Source: Sipunculus nudus
Lineage: Eukaryota > Annelida > Sipuncula > Golfingiida > Sipunculidae
Direction of reading: 5' to 3'
Length of the DNA stretch: 64,000 nucleotides
Assembly (NCBI GenBank): GCA_026874595.1
Contig: CM049321.1
Location: forward strand, 19,252,979 to 19,316,978
Positions 1 through 13,403 of this stretch are shown here, in pieces. The translations under genes and the position numbers were made by a program. Each line of letters starts with the position of its first letter. Positions within the stretch are counted from its first letter, which is position 1. The notes beneath the pieces were generated by a model. The model was not told the origin of the DNA. It searched no databases and saw only the letters and a list, made by a program, of their open reading frames with translations.

Positions 1-1365
1 TGGGACGACCGTTAAAATGAACAACTGGCAAGTAGCAAAATCTGCCACGCTCTGCTGTAAAGAGTTATTTCGAACTGATAATCATGATCTATTTCCAATG
101 TCTCCAGCTCGGGAATAAAGGATGATAATTCGACATTCTGTATTCTTATTCTCTTTCAGTCCAGCTTCACGCTGCTGTATATAGAAATAAATGACTTATG
201 GACTAGGTTTGGGACATATTTGAATCCGTCGGCTAGTTCACTCTCTTGACCCCTGTGACATTAGTAAAAGCTAGCGTAAAGGATGTCAGCAGATGGCTTG
301 ACTGCCTGATCTCGAAATCTGCAATCCGTCCTGAAGTTTTCCCTTTTGCCTGTACATCAAGGGTGCAACTTATCGAACATTTCTCTTCGAGCAAAATCTG
401 TGTATGCCCTGTGTTTCAGTATAACGGACATAGGATCTCAGAAAAAATCTATTTATCACATGATCTTATCTTAGAAATGACAGATCTCTCCTGATGCAGC
501 ACCAAATAAAATGAAAAGAAAAACATTATCACCTATACCCGTCTTCATGTTCTAGTTACAAAAAGGAATACAAGACACAATTATGTTTGTATATGCGTTA
601 TATAATGAAGTATCCCCTGCCAAAGCAATTCCATTTTGTGATTATAAAATATTCATCATTCATGCTTACAGTTTTAAAATATTTTAAATATAATTGTATA
701 TATAGCTAAAGAGGAGGATAAAGAAAGCATTAATAGCGAATTAATGATTCGTGTATACTTCTTCATGTATATACGCTTGTTCGTCTACATACTTGTACAA
801 TTTTTAAACTGTCCTTTTATAAGGGGAATGTCGTGGTAGTCATACAGCAAGAACGTGTTTCCACTCCCGGGGCTTGAGTTCAATAAAGGTGTTTTGTGGA
901 TTCAATTTTACATTTCCTGGCTCTAAAGTAATATCACACTATGGGTAAACTTTCAGACCAGCACATACTTTGCAACAAGGTTGTTTTTTATCGAATGTTA
1001 TATGGTGTAGTGTATATCATCAGGTTATGTATATTAATTTCCCCAATATTTTTCTTATGAAAGTATACTTTCTATATTTAACTCAGATAAGTCCATTACC
1101 ATTAGCATAGGTAGTACTACAGACCAACATAACCATTTTTCTTTATTAAAACACAATATCTGATCAAATAAGTGCTCCAATATTACATATAGGAAAGTGT
1201 ACTTTTATATATATTACTTATTTCAATTAGATAAGGCTTTTAACAACGATAGTAATTTAGAAAAACAAAATTCCCATTTCTCTCTTTTAAACACAGTAAA
1301 AGGCCATTTTGCATGGGAGATACGTCCGTCGTAATTAACAGGTATGTTTGATATTTGTAAACACA

Positions 1366-1394
1366 CGGGCCTGAGACTCTTAATCTCAAGCCCG
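1366..1394. other. Short imperfect hairpin
   Basis: The arms CGGGCCTGAGA and TCTCAAGCCCG pair at 10 of 11 positions around a 7-nt loop (CTCTTAA). It stands out in an AT-rich neighbourhood. No function is assigned; it could be the remnant of a short inverted-repeat element. Confidence 0.5.
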
Positions 1395-1618
1395 TAGTAT
1401 CATGCATTAGGCACTTGCCTGGATACTTTAGATTTAAAAGGTTCCGTTAATTCTTAGCCACAGTGTCACTGAATACATATGACACATTTATAGATGTATA
1501 TTTTACAAACACACAAGTGGCTAATTCAACGTTAAGAGAACTAAATAGAAAATTACATGATGGCAGAATATGTGCCGCCATCTGGTTCAATTAGAGAAAA
1601 CTATTTTAACTACAGACC

Positions 1619-1666
1619 GGTGTGACACCGAGTTCAAGCTATCCGGACGTTGCGCCATCCGGAGGT
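1619..1666 (-). repeat. Array-flanking CCGGAT motif block, left copy
   Basis: Read on the minus strand, this block has three boxes in order: ACCTCCGGATGG (1666-1655), CGTCCGGATAGCTTGA (1649-1634) and TCGGTGTCACACC (1631-1619). The same boxes in the same order occur on the plus strand at 59665-59729, just beyond the outer edge of array B. The two blocks therefore form an inverted pair bracketing the whole satellite region. They could be ends of a dispersed element or the shared edge of an old inverted duplication. Confidence 0.6.
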
Positions 1667-1924
1667 AACATATTCGGACCCAGTTGGTTAACACAATATC
1701 CACCAGAGGTCGCTACCGCTATGCTTACCAACAGCATGGACGTCGCAGGCAATGCCCATACACTTTTGTGTGGTCCAACTGCACCAGAGACTGTGTCCTG
1801 ATGTGACTTGATGATGGAAGTATGACGTCACATGAAGTATTCATAAACGCCGACGTTAATAAAAAGAAAAAAAAAGATATTTCAACAATAAATTAATTAA
1901 AAAGCGTTTTCCGTATTATATTGC

Positions 1925-2340
1925 GCTGGCCAAATGGAGGGTTTGTAACCTCTTATCTCAGAGGCTGTGACAACAAGCCATGCATGTCAAGCCCCTTTGA
2001 ATGGTTTGGATTATCTATAAAAATTATTTGCATGGGTTTTTCATTGGGTTCAAGGACCAAAACCGGGTTTTTGTAGCTATACGTCTATATTCCTATATGG
2101 TGAAGGCCAAATTTAATGAAGGGTTTAAGTATCTCTTATCCCAGAGCCTGTGACAGCAAGACTTGGAGAGGTATGAGTTTTCTCTGCGTTGGTGTCTGAC
2201 AGGGACCAAGGGCCCAAACCACGGTTCAAAGTGGGGCTATACCACAATCTTAATTCATTATATTGGCCAACCTAAGGCGAACGGGAATTCAAAATGGGGC
2301 TATGCCTTTATATTAAATCATTATTTTGGCCAACCTGAGG
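1925..2340 (+). repeat. Decayed outer-edge monomers of array A
   Basis: These monomers align only in patches to the array consensus (for example TCTTATCTCAGAGGCTGTGACA near 1951-1972). They include a truncated unit around 2270-2340, where the mid-monomer segment is missing. This marks the true outer boundary of the array at about 1925. Confidence 0.75.
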
Positions 2341-4498
2341 GTGTTTATCTCTAATCTCAGAGTCTGTGACAGTTAGACATGCATGTCGCCTGACTGGGAG
2401 AGATTCCAGCTGTCTACAAGCAAATTTGCTCTGGGCCCTGACCGGGTTGAAAAGCCCAAATCAGGGTTCAAAATGTGGCTATACCTCTATCTAAACTCAT
2501 TATATTGGCCTACCTGAGGATGTTTATCTCTAATCTCAGAGTCTGTGACAGTAAGAGATGCATGTTGCCTGACTGGGCTCGGTTTCATCTGACTGTTTGG
2601 AAATTTGCAATGGGCCCTGACCGGGTTAAGGGGTCCAAATCAGGTTTCGAATTGGGGCTATACTTCTATTTAAACTCATTTTGTTGTCCAACCTGAGGGA
2701 GTTTATGTCTAATCTCGGAGTCTTTGACGGTTAAAGATGCATATGTCACCTGACTGGACGGGGCTCCAACTGTCTACGAGCGAATTTGCAATGGGCTCTG
2801 ATCGAGTTCAGGGGCCCAAATGAGGGTTCGAAGTGGGGCTATACCTCTACCTAAACTCATTTTGTTGGCCAACCTCAGGGTGTCTATCTCTAGTATCACA
2901 GTCTGTAACATCAGCGATGCATGTAACCTGACTGGGCTCGGTTCCTCTGTCTGTTAGCAAATTTGTAATGAGCCCTGGCAGGTTTCAGGTGCCCAAATCG
3001 GGGTTAGAAATTGAGTTACACCTCTATCATTACTCATTATATTAGTCAACCTGATGGTGTGTATATCTCTAATCTCAGAGTCTGTGACAGTTAGAGATAA
3101 TTGTAACCTGGATGTGGCTGGGCTCGAACTATCTGCAAGCCAAATTGCAATTGGCCCTGACCGGGTTCAGGGGCCAAAATCAGGGCTCAAAATGCGGCTA
3201 TACCTCTATCTCAACTCATTATATTGGCCTTCCTGAGGATGTTTATTTCTAATCTCAGAGTCTGTGACAGTTAGAGATGCATGTCGCCTGACTGGGAGAG
3301 ATTCCAGCTGTCTACAAGCAAATTTGCTCTGGGCCCTGACCGGGTTGAAAAGCCCAAATCAGGGTTCAAAATGTGGCTATACCTCTATCTAAACTCATTA
3401 TATTGGCCTACCTGAGGATGTTTATCTCTAATCTCAGAGTCTGTGACGGTAAGAGATGCATGTTGCCTGACTGGGCTCGGTTTCATCTGACTGTTTGGAA
3501 ATTTGCAATGGGCCCTGACCGGGTTAAGGGGTCCAAATCAGGTTTCGAAATGGGGCTATTCTTCCATCTAAACTCATTTTGTTGGCCAGCCTGAGGGTGT
3601 TTATCTCTAATCTCAGAATCTGTGACAGTAAGAGATGTTTGTCGTCTGACTGAGATCGGTTCCAGCTGTCTACAAGCAAATTTTTACTGGACCTTCACCC
3701 GGTTGAAAAGCCCAAATCAGGGTTCAAAATGTGGCTATACCTCTTTCTTAACTCATTATATTGGCCTACCTGAGGATGTTTATTTCTAATCTCAGAGTCT
3801 GTGACAGTTAGAGATGCATGTCGCCTGACTGGGAGAGGTTCCAGCTGTCTACAAGCAAATTTGCACTTGGCCCTGACCGGGTTAAGGGGCCCAAATCAGG
3901 GTTAGAAATGGGGTAAAACCTCTATCCTAACTCATTAAATTGGCCAAACCGAGGGTGTTTATCTCTAATCTCAGAGTCTGTGACAGTTAGAGATAATTGT
4001 AACCTGGATGGGCTGGGCTCTAACTATCTGCAAGCAAAATTGCAATTTGCCCTGACCGGGTTCAGGGGCCAAAATCAGGGTACGAAATTTGTTTTTATCC
4101 TCTATCTAAACTCATTTTGTTGGCCAACCTGAGGGTGTCTATCTCTAATCCCAGAGTCTGTGACAGTTAGAGATGTATGCCAACTTACTGGGCGGGGCTC
4201 TAACTGTGCTCAAGGAAATTTGCAATGGGCTCTGACCGGGCTGAAGGGTCCGAACCAGGGCTCAAAATGCGGCTATACCTCTATCTCAACTTATTATATT
4301 GGCCTTCCTGAGGATGTTTATTTCTAATCTCAGAGTCTGTGACAGTTAGAGATGCATGTCGCCTGACTGGGAGAGGTTCCAGCTGTTTACAAGCAAATTT
4401 GCTCTGGGCCCTGACCGGGTTGAAAAGCCCAAATCAGGGTTCAAAATGTGGCTATACCTCTATCTAAACTCATTATATTGGCCTACCTGAGGATGTTT

Positions 4499-4532
4499 AT
4501 CTCTAATCTCAGAGTCTGTGACAGTTAGAGAT
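4499..4532. other. Representative conserved 34-bp dyad of the satellite (array A)
   Basis: The arms ATCTCTAA (4499-4506) and TTAGAGAT (4525-4532) are perfect reverse complements separated by 18 nt. The interior contains two odd palindromes, CAGAGTCTG and CTGTGACAG. The same dyad recurs in most monomers of both arrays and is the most constant part of the unit. It could be a protein-binding site or a cruciform-prone element; that role is inference. Confidence 0.7.
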
Positions 4533-4571
4533 GCATGTCGCCTGACTGGGAGAGATTCCAGCTGTCTACAA

Positions 4572-4581
4572 GCAAATTTGC
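4572..4581. other. Representative GCAAATTTGC palindrome of the satellite
   Basis: A perfect 10-bp palindrome, present in many monomers of array A and also of array B (for example 46823-46832). Some subtypes alter it (GCAAAATTGC, GCAAATTTTT). A constant distance separates it from the CCTGACCGGG box. Confidence 0.6.
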
Positions 4582-7500
4582 AATGGGCCCTGACCGGGTT
4601 TAGGGGCCCAAATAATGGTTAGAAATGGGGTAAAACCTCTATCTCAACTCATTAAATTGGCCAAACCGAGGGTGTTTATCTCTAATCTCAGAGTCTGTGA
4701 CAGTTAGAGATAATTGTTACCTGGATGGGCTGGGCTCTAACTATCTGCAAGCAAAATTGCAATTTGCCCTGACCGGGTTCAGGGGACAAAATCAGGGTAC
4801 GAAATTTGTTTTTATACTCTATCTAAACTCATTTTGTTGGCCAACCTGAGGGTGTCTATCTCTAATCTCAGAGACTGTGACAGTTAGAGATGTATGTCGC
4901 CTGACTGGGAGAGATTTCAGCTGTCTACAAGCAAATTTGCACTGGGCCCTGACCGGGTTTATGGGCCCAAATCAGGGTTAGAAATGGGGTAATACCTCTA
5001 TCCTAACACATTAAATTGGCCAACCCGAGGGTGTCTATCTCCAATCTCAGAGTCTGTGACAGATAGAGATGGATGTAACCTGGCTGGGCTGGGCTCTAAC
5101 TATCTGCTATCAAAATTGCAATTTGCCCTGACCGGGTTCAGGGGCCAAAGTCAGGGTACGAAATGCGGCTATACCTCTATCTCAACTCATTATATTGGCC
5201 TGCCTGAGGATGTTTATCTCTAATCTCAGAGTCTGTGACAGTAAGAGATGCATGTTGCCTGACTGGGCTTGGTTTCATCTGACTGTTTGGAAATTTGCAA
5301 TGGGCCCTGACCGGGTTAAGGGGTCCAAATCAGGTTTCGAAATGGGGCTATACCTCTATCTTAACTCATTATATTGGCCTACCTGAGGATGTTTATCTCT
5401 AATCTCAGAGACTGTGACAGTTAGAGATGCATGTCGCCTGACTGGGAGAGGTTCCAGCTGTCTACAAGCAAATTTGCACTGGGCCCTGACCGGGTTTAGG
5501 GGCCCAAATCAGGGTAAGAAATGGGGTAAAACCTCAATCTCAACTCATTAAATTGGACAAACCGAGGGTGTTTATCTCTAATCTCAGAGTCTGTGACAGT
5601 TAGAGATAATTGTAACCTGGATGGGCTGGGCTCTAACTATCTGCAAGCAAAATTGCAATTTGCCCTGACCGGGTTCAGGGGCCAAAATCAGGGTACGAAA
5701 TTTGTTTTTATACTCTTTCTAAACTCATTTTGTTGGCCAACCTGAGGGTGTCTATCTCTAATCTCAGAGACTGTGACAGTTAGAGATGTATGTCGCCTGA
5801 CTGGGAGAGATATCAGCTGTCTACAAGCAAATTTGCACTTGGCCCTGACCGGGTTTAGGGGCCCAAATCAGGGTTAGAAATGGGGTAATACCTCTATCCT
5901 AACTCATTAAATTGGCCAACCCGAGGGTGTCTATCTCCAATCTCAGAGTCTGTGACAGTTTGAGATGCATGTCGCCTGACTGGGAGAGATTCCAGATGTC
6001 TACAAGCAAATTTGCACTGGGCCCTGACCGGGTTTAGGGGCCCAAATCAGGGTTAGAAATGGGGTAAAACCTCTATCCTAACTCATTAAATTGGCCAAAC
6101 CGAGGGTGTTTATCTCTAATCTCAGAGTCTGTGACAGTTAGAGATAATTGTAACCTGGATGGGCTGGGCTCTAACTATCTGCAAGCAAAATTGCAATTTG
6201 CCCTGACCGGGTTCAGGGGCCAAAATCAGGGTACGAAATTTGTTTGTATACTCTATCTAAACTCATTTTGTTGGCCAACCTGAGGGTGTCTATCTCTAAT
6301 CCCATAGTCTGTGACAGTTAGAGGTGTATGCCAACTGACTGGGCGGCGCTCTAACTGTGCTCAAGCAAATTTGCAATGGGCTCTGACCGGGCTGAAGGGT
6401 CCGAACCAGGGCTCAAAATGCGGCTATACCTCTATCTCAACTCATTATATTGGCCTTCCTGAGGATGTTTATTTGTAATCTCAGAGTCTGTGACAGTTAG
6501 AGATGCATGTCGCCTGACTGGGAGAGGTTCCAGCTGTTTACAAGCAAATTTGCTCTGGGCCCTGACCGGGTTGAAAAGCCCAAATCAGGGTTCAAAATGT
6601 GGCTATACCTCTATCTTAACTCAATATATTGGCCTACCTGAGGATGTTTATCTCTAATCTCAGAGACTGTGACAGTTAGAGATGCATGTCGCCTGACTGG
6701 GAGAGGTTCCAGCTGTCTACAAGCAAATTTGCACTGGGCCCTGACCGGGTTTAGGGGCCCAATACATTAGAAATGGGGTAAAACCTCAATCTCAACTCAT
6801 TAAATTGGCCAAACCGAGGGTGTTTATATCTAATCTCAGAGTCTGTGACAGTTAGAGATAATTGTAACCTGGATGGGCTGGGCTCTAACTATCTGCAAGC
6901 AAAATTGCAATTTGCCCTGACCGGGTTCAGGGGCCAAAATCAGGGTACGAAATTTGTTTGTATACTCTATCTAAACTCATTTTGTTGGCCAACCTGAGGG
7001 TGTCTATCGCTAATCTCAGAGACTGTGACAGTTAGAGATGTATGTCGCCTGACTAGGAGAGACTTCAGCTGTCTACAAGCAAATTTGCACTGGGCCCTGA
7101 CCGGGTTTAGGGGCCCAAATCAGGGTTAGAAATGGGGTAAAACCTCTATCCTAACTCATTAAATTGGCCAACCCGAGGGTGTCTATCTCCAATCTCAGAG
7201 TCTGTTACAGATAGAGAGTGATGTAACCTGGCTGGGCTGGGCTCTAACTATCTGCTATCAAAATTGCAATTTGCCCTGACCGGGTTCAGGGGCCATAATC
7301 AGGGTACGAAATGCGGCTATACCTCTATCTCAACTCATTATATTGGCCTGCCTGAGGATGTTTATCTCTAATCTCAGAGTCTGTGACAGTAAGAGATGCA
7401 TGTTGCCTGACTGGGCTTGGTTTCATCTGACTGTTTGGAAATTTGCAATGGGCCCTGACCGGGTTAAGGGGTCCAAATCAGGTTTCGAAATGGGGCTATT

Positions 7501-10500
7501 CTTCCATCTTAACTCATTTTGTTGGCCAACCTGAGGGTGCTTATCTCTAATCTCAGAGTCTGTGACAGTAAGAGATGTATGTCGTCTGACTGAGATCGGT
7601 TCCAGCTGTTTACAAGCAAATTTTTACTGGACCTTCACCCGGTTGAAAAGCCCAAATCAGGGTTCAAAATGTGGCTATACCTCTTTCTTAACTCATTATA
7701 TTGGCCTTCCTGAGGATGTTTATCTCTAATCTCAGAGTCTGTGACAGTTTGAGATGCATGTCGCCTGACTGGGAGAGGTTCCAGCTGTCTACAAGCAAAT
7801 TTGCTCTGGGCCCTGGCCGGGTTGAAAAGCCCAAATCAGGGTTCAAAATGTGGCTATACATCTATCTTAACTCATTATATTGGCCTACCTGAGGATGTTT
7901 ATCTCTAATCTCAGAGACTGTGACAGTTAGAGATGCATGTCGCCTGACTGGGAGAGATTCCAGCTGTCTACAAGCAAATTTGCACTGGGCCCTGACCGGG
8001 TTTAGGGGCCCAAATCAGGGTTAGAAATGGGGTAAAACCTCTATCCTAACTCATTAAATTGGCCAAACCGAGGGTGTAATCTCTAATCTCAGAGTCTGTG
8101 ACAGTTAGAGATAATTGTAACCTGGATGGGCTGGGCTCTAACTATCTGCAAGCAAAATTGCAATTTGCCCTGACCGGGTTCAGGGGCCAAAATCAGGGTA
8201 CGAAATTTGTTTTTATACCCTATCTAAACTCATTTTGTTGGCAAACCTGAGGAAGTCTATCTCTAATCCCAGAGTCTGTGACAGTTAGAGATGTATGCCA
8301 ACTGACTGGGCTCGGTTTCATCTGACTGTTTGGAAATTTGCAATGGGTCCTGACCGGGTTAAGGGGTCCAAATCAGGTTTCGAAATGGGGCTATACCTCT
8401 ATCTTAACTCATTATATTGGCCTACCTGAGGATGTTTATCTCTAATCTCAGAGACTGTGACAGTTAGAGATGCATGTCGCCTGACTGGGAGAGGTTCCAG
8501 CTGTCTACAAGCAAATTTGCACTGGGCCCTGACCGGGTTTAGGGGCCCAAATCAGGGTAAGAAATGGGGTAAAACCTCTATCTCAACTCATTAAATTGGC
8601 CAAACCGAGGGTGTTTATCTCTAATCTCAGAGTCTGTGACAGTTAGAGATAATTGTAACCTGGATGGGCTGGGCTCTAACTATCTGCAAGCAAAATTGCA
8701 ATTTGCCCTGACCGGGTTCAGGGGCCAAAATCAGGGTACGAAATTTGTTTTTATACTCTATCTAAACTCATTTTGTTGGCCAACCTGAGGGTGTCTATCG
8801 CTAATCTCAGAGACTGTGACAGTTAGAGATGTATGTCGCCTGACTAGGAGAGACTTCAGCTGTCTACAAGCAAATTTGCACTGGGCCCTGACCGGGTTTA
8901 GGGGCCCAAATCAGGGTTAGAAATGGGGTAAAACCTCTATCCTAACTCATTAAATTGGCCAACCCGAGGGTGTCTATCTCCAATCTCAGAGTCTGTTACA
9001 GATAGAGAGTGATGTAACCTGGCTGGGCTGGGCTCTAACTATCTGCTATCAAAATTGCAATTTGCCCTGACCGGGTTAAGGGGTCCAAATCAGGTTTCGA
9101 AATGGGGCTATTCTTCCATCTAAACTCATTTTGTTGGCCAACCTGAGGGTGCTTATCTCTAATCTCAGAGTCTGTGACAGTAAGAGATGTATGTCGTCTG
9201 ACTGAGATCGGTTCCAGCTGTTTACAAGCAAATTTTTACTGGACCTTCACCCGGTTGAAAAGCCCAAATCAGGGTTCAAAATGTGGCTATACCTCTTTCT
9301 TAACTCATTATATTGGCCTTCCTGAGGATGTTTATCTCTAATCTCAGAGTCTGTGACAGTTAGAGATGCATGTCGCCTGACTGGGAGAGGTTCCAGCTGT
9401 CTACAAGCAAATTTGCTCTGGGCCCTGGCCGGGTTGAAAAGCCCAAATCAGGGTTCAAAATGTGGCTATACATCTATCTTAACTCATTATATTGGCCTAC
9501 CTAAGGATGTTTATCTCTAATCTCAGAGACTGTGACAGTTAGAGATGCATGTCGCCTGACTGAGAGAGATTCCAGCTGTCTACAAGCAAATTTGCACTGG
9601 GCCCTGACCGGGTTTAGGGGCCCAAATCAGGGTTAGAAATGAGGTAAAACCTCTATCCTAACTCATTAAATTGGCCAAACCGAGGGTGTAATCTCTAATC
9701 TCAGAGTCTGTGACAGTTAGAGATAATTGTAACCTGGATGGGCTGGGCTCTAACTATCTGCAAGCAAAATTGCAATTTGCCCTGACCGGGTTCAGGGGCC
9801 AAAATCAGGGTACGAAATTAGTTTTTATACCCTATCTAAACTCATTTTGTTGGCCAACCTGAGGAAGTCTATCTCTAATCCCAGAGTCTGTGACAGTTAG
9901 AGATGTATGCCAACTGACTGGGCTCGGTTTCATCTGACTGTTTGGAAATTTGCAATGGGCCCTGACCGGGTTAAGGGGTCCAAATCAGGTTTCGAAATGG
10001 GGCTATACCTCTATCTTAACTCATTATATTGGCCTACCTGAGGATGTTTATCTCTAATCTCAGAGACTGTGACAGTTAGAGATGCATGTCGCCTGACTGG
10101 GAGAGGTTCCAGCTGTCTACAAGCAAATTTGCACTGGGCCCTGACCGGGTTTAGGGGCCCAAATCAGGGTAAGAAATGGGGTAAAACCTCTATCTCAACT
10201 CATTAAATTGGCCAAACCGAGGGTGTTTATCTCTAATCTCAGAGTCTGTGACAGTTAGAGATAATTGTAACCTGGATGGGCTGGGCTCTAACTATCTGCA
10301 AGCAAAATTGCAATTTGCCCTGACCGGGTTCAGGGGCCAAAATCAGGGTACGAAATTTGTTTTTATACTCTATCTAAACTCATTTTGTTGGCCAACCTGA
10401 GGGTGTCTATCTCTAATCTCAGAGACTGTGACAGTTAGAGATGTATGTCGCCTGACTGGGAGAGATATCAGCTGTCTACAAGCAAATTTGCACTTGGCCC

Positions 10501-10536
10501 TGACCGGGTTGAAAAGCCCAAATCAGGGTTCAAAAT

Positions 10537-13403
10537 GTGGCTATACCTCTATCTAAACTCATTATATTGGCCTACCTGAGGATGTTTATCTCTAATCTCA
10601 GAGTCTGTGACAGTAAGAGATGCATGTTGCCTGACTGGGCTCGGTTTCATCTGACTGTTTCGAAATTTGCAATGGGCCCTGACCGGGTTAAGGGGTCCAA
10701 ATCAGGTTTCGAAATGGGGCTATTCTTCCATCTAAACTCATTTTGTTGGCCAGCCTGAGGGTGTTTATCTCTAATCTCAGAATCTGTGACAGTAAGAGAT
10801 GTTTGTCGTCTGACTGAGATCGGTTCCAGCTGTCTACAAGCAAATTTTTACTGGACCTTCACCCGGTTGAAAAGCCCAAATCAGGGTTCAAAATGTGGCT
10901 ATACCTCTTTCTTAACTCATTATATTGGCCTACCTGAGGATGTTTATTTCTAATCTCAGAGTCTGTGACAGTTAGAGATGCATGTCGCCTGACTGGGAGA
11001 GGTTGCAGCTGTCTACAAGCAAATTTGCACTGGGCCCTGACCGGGTTAAGGGGCCCAAATCAGGGTTAGAAATGGGGTAAAACCTCTATCCTAACTCATT
11101 AAATTGGCCAAACCGAGGGTGTTTATCTCTAATCTCAGAGTCTGTGACAGTTGAGATAATTGTAACCTGGATGGGCTGGGCTCTAACTATCTGCAAGCAA
11201 AATTGCAATTTGCCCTGACCGGGTTCAGGGGCCAAAATCAGGGTACGAAATTTGTTTTTATCCTCTATCTAAACTCATTTTGTTGGCCAACCTGAGGGTG
11301 TCTATCTCTAATCCCAGAGTCTGTGACAGTTAGAGATGTATGCCAACTTACTGGGCGGGGCTCTAACTGTGCTCAAGGAAATTTGCAATGGGCTCTGACC
11401 GGGCTGAAGGGTCCGAACCAGGGCTCAAAATGCGGCTATACCTCTATCTCAACTTATTATATTGGCCTTCCTGAGGATGTTTATTTCTAATCTCAGAGTC
11501 TGTGACAGTTAGAGATGCATGTCGCCTGACTGGGAGAGGTTCCAGCTGTTTACAAGCAAATTTGCTCTGGGCCCTGACCGGGTTGAAAAGCCCAAATCAG
11601 GGTTCAAAATGTGGCTATACCTCTATCTAAACTCATTATATTGGCCTACCTGAGGATGTTTATCTCTAATCTCAGAGTCTGTGACAGTTAGAGATGCATG
11701 TCGCCTGACTGGGAGAGATTCCAGCTGTCTACAAGCAAATTTGCACTGGGCCCTGACCGGGTTTAGGGGCCCAAATAATGGTTAGAAATGGGGTAAAACC
11801 TCTATCTCAACTCATTAAATTGGCCAAACCGAGGGTGTTTATCTCTAATCTCAGAGTCTGTGACAGTTAGAGATAATTGTTACCTGGATGGGCTGGGCTC
11901 TAACTATCTGCAAGCAAAATTGCAATTTGCCCTGACCGGGTTCAGGGGCCAAAATCAGGGTACGAAATTTGTTTGTATACTCTATCTAAACTCATTTTGT
12001 TGGCCAACCTGAGGGTGTCTATCTCTAATCTCAGAGACTGTGACAGTTAGAGATGTATGTCGCCTGACTGGGAGAGATATCAGCTGTCTACAAGCAAATT
12101 TGCACTTGGCCCTGACCGGGTTTAGGGGCCCAAATCAGGGTTAGAAATGGGGTAATACCTCTATCCTAACTCATTAAATTGGCCAACCCGAGGGTGTCTA
12201 TCTCCAATCTCAGAGTCTGTGACAGTTAGAGATGCATGTCGCCTGACTGGGAGAGATTCCAGATGTCTACAAGCAAATTTGCACTGGGCCCTGACCGGGT
12301 TTAGGGGCCCAAATCAGGGTTAGAAATGGGGTAAAACCTCCATCCTAACTCATTAAATTGGCCAAACCGAGGGTGTTTATCTCTAATCTCAGAGTCTGTG
12401 ACAGTTAGAGATAATTGTAACCTGGATGGGCTGGGCTCTAACTATCTGCAAGCAAAATTGCAATTTGCCCTGACCGGGTTCAGGGGCCAAAATCAGGGTA
12501 CGAAATTTGTTTGTATACTCTATCTAAACTCATTTTGTTGGCCAACCTGAGGGTGTCTATCTCTAATCCCATAGTCTGTGACAGTTAGAGGTGTATGTCA
12601 ACTGACTGGGCGGCGCTCTAACTGTGCTCAAGCAAATTTGCAATGGGCTCTGACCGGGCTGAAGGGTCCGAACCAGGGCTCAAAATGCGGCTATACCTCT
12701 ATCTCAACTCATTATATTGGCCTTCCTGAGGATGTTTATTTGTAATCTCAGAGTCTGTGACAGTTAGAGATGCATGTCGCCTGACTGGGAGAGGTTCCAG
12801 CTGTTTACAAGCAAATTTGCTCTGGGCCCTGACCGGGTTGAAAAGCCCAAATCAGGGTTCAAAATGTGGCTATACCTCTATCTTAACTCAATATATTGGC
12901 CTACCTGAGGATGTTTATCTCTAATCTCAGAGACTGTGACAGTTAGAGATGCATGTCGCCTGACTGGGAGAGGTTCCAGCTGTCTACAAGCAAATTTGCA
13001 CTGGGCCCTGACCGGGTTTAGGGGCCCAAATCAGGGTAAGAAATGGGGTAAAACCTCTATCTCAACTCATTAAATTGGCCAAACCGAGGGTGTTTATCTC
13101 TAATCTCAGAGTCTGTGACAGTTAGAGATAATTGTAACCTGGATGGGCTGGGCTCTAACTATCTGCAAGCAAAATTGCAATTTGCCCTGACCGGGTTCAG
13201 GGGCCAAAATCAGGGTACGAAATTTGTTTTTATACTCTATCTAAACTCATTTTGTTGGCCAACCTGAGGGTGTCTATCTCTAATCTCAGAGACTGTGACA
13301 GTTAGAGATGTATGTCGCCTGACTGGGAGAGATATCAGCTGTCTACAAGCAAATTTGCACTTGGCCCTGACCGGGTTGAAAAGCCCAAATCAGGGTTCAA
13401 AAT
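10537..13403 (+). repeat. Array A 16-mer higher-order unit
   Basis: A unit of about 2867 bp (16 monomers) whose start landmark recurs at 13404. The equivalent unit in the next large block is 20571-23438. Inside it, monomer subtypes follow a fixed order that differs from the 9-mer unit by an added stretch containing the TTTTTATCCTC variant. Confidence 0.75.

Larger units (their letters stand above)
1..1924. other. Left flank, no supported gene
   Basis: AT-rich sequence outside the satellite. Open frames here, such as the 82-codon one at 246-494 (+), show no recognisable domain, no codon pattern I can defend and no splice context, so I do not call a gene. The stretch holds a short hairpin at 1366-1394 and, at 1619-1666, a CCGGAT-rich segment that recurs inverted beyond the far end of array B. 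Otherwise I see nothing identifiable. Confidence 0.6.
3340..8370 (+). repeat. Array A long-range duplicate block, copy 1 (offset 23,292)
   Basis: About 5 kb of ordered monomers that reappears at 26632-31662. Matching landmarks lie exactly 23,292 bp apart: the frames starting at 3373/26665, 5195/28487 and 7343/30635, the rare GGGCCCAATACATTAG variant near 6757/30049, and the AGGGTGTAAT deletion variant at 8071/31363. The offset equals about 130 monomers. Block ends are estimated to within about one monomer. Confidence 0.85.

Noticed and set aside
2823-2860. Pol III B-box-like GGTTCGAA in some monomers, hinting at a tRNA-derived repeat
   Set aside because: Only some subtypes have it, no convincing A box lies at the right distance, and no tRNA-like fold is visible.
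4499-4532. CENP-B box in the satellite
   Set aside because: The known 17-bp CENP-B box pattern is not present in the monomers; the conserved boxes have a different sequence.
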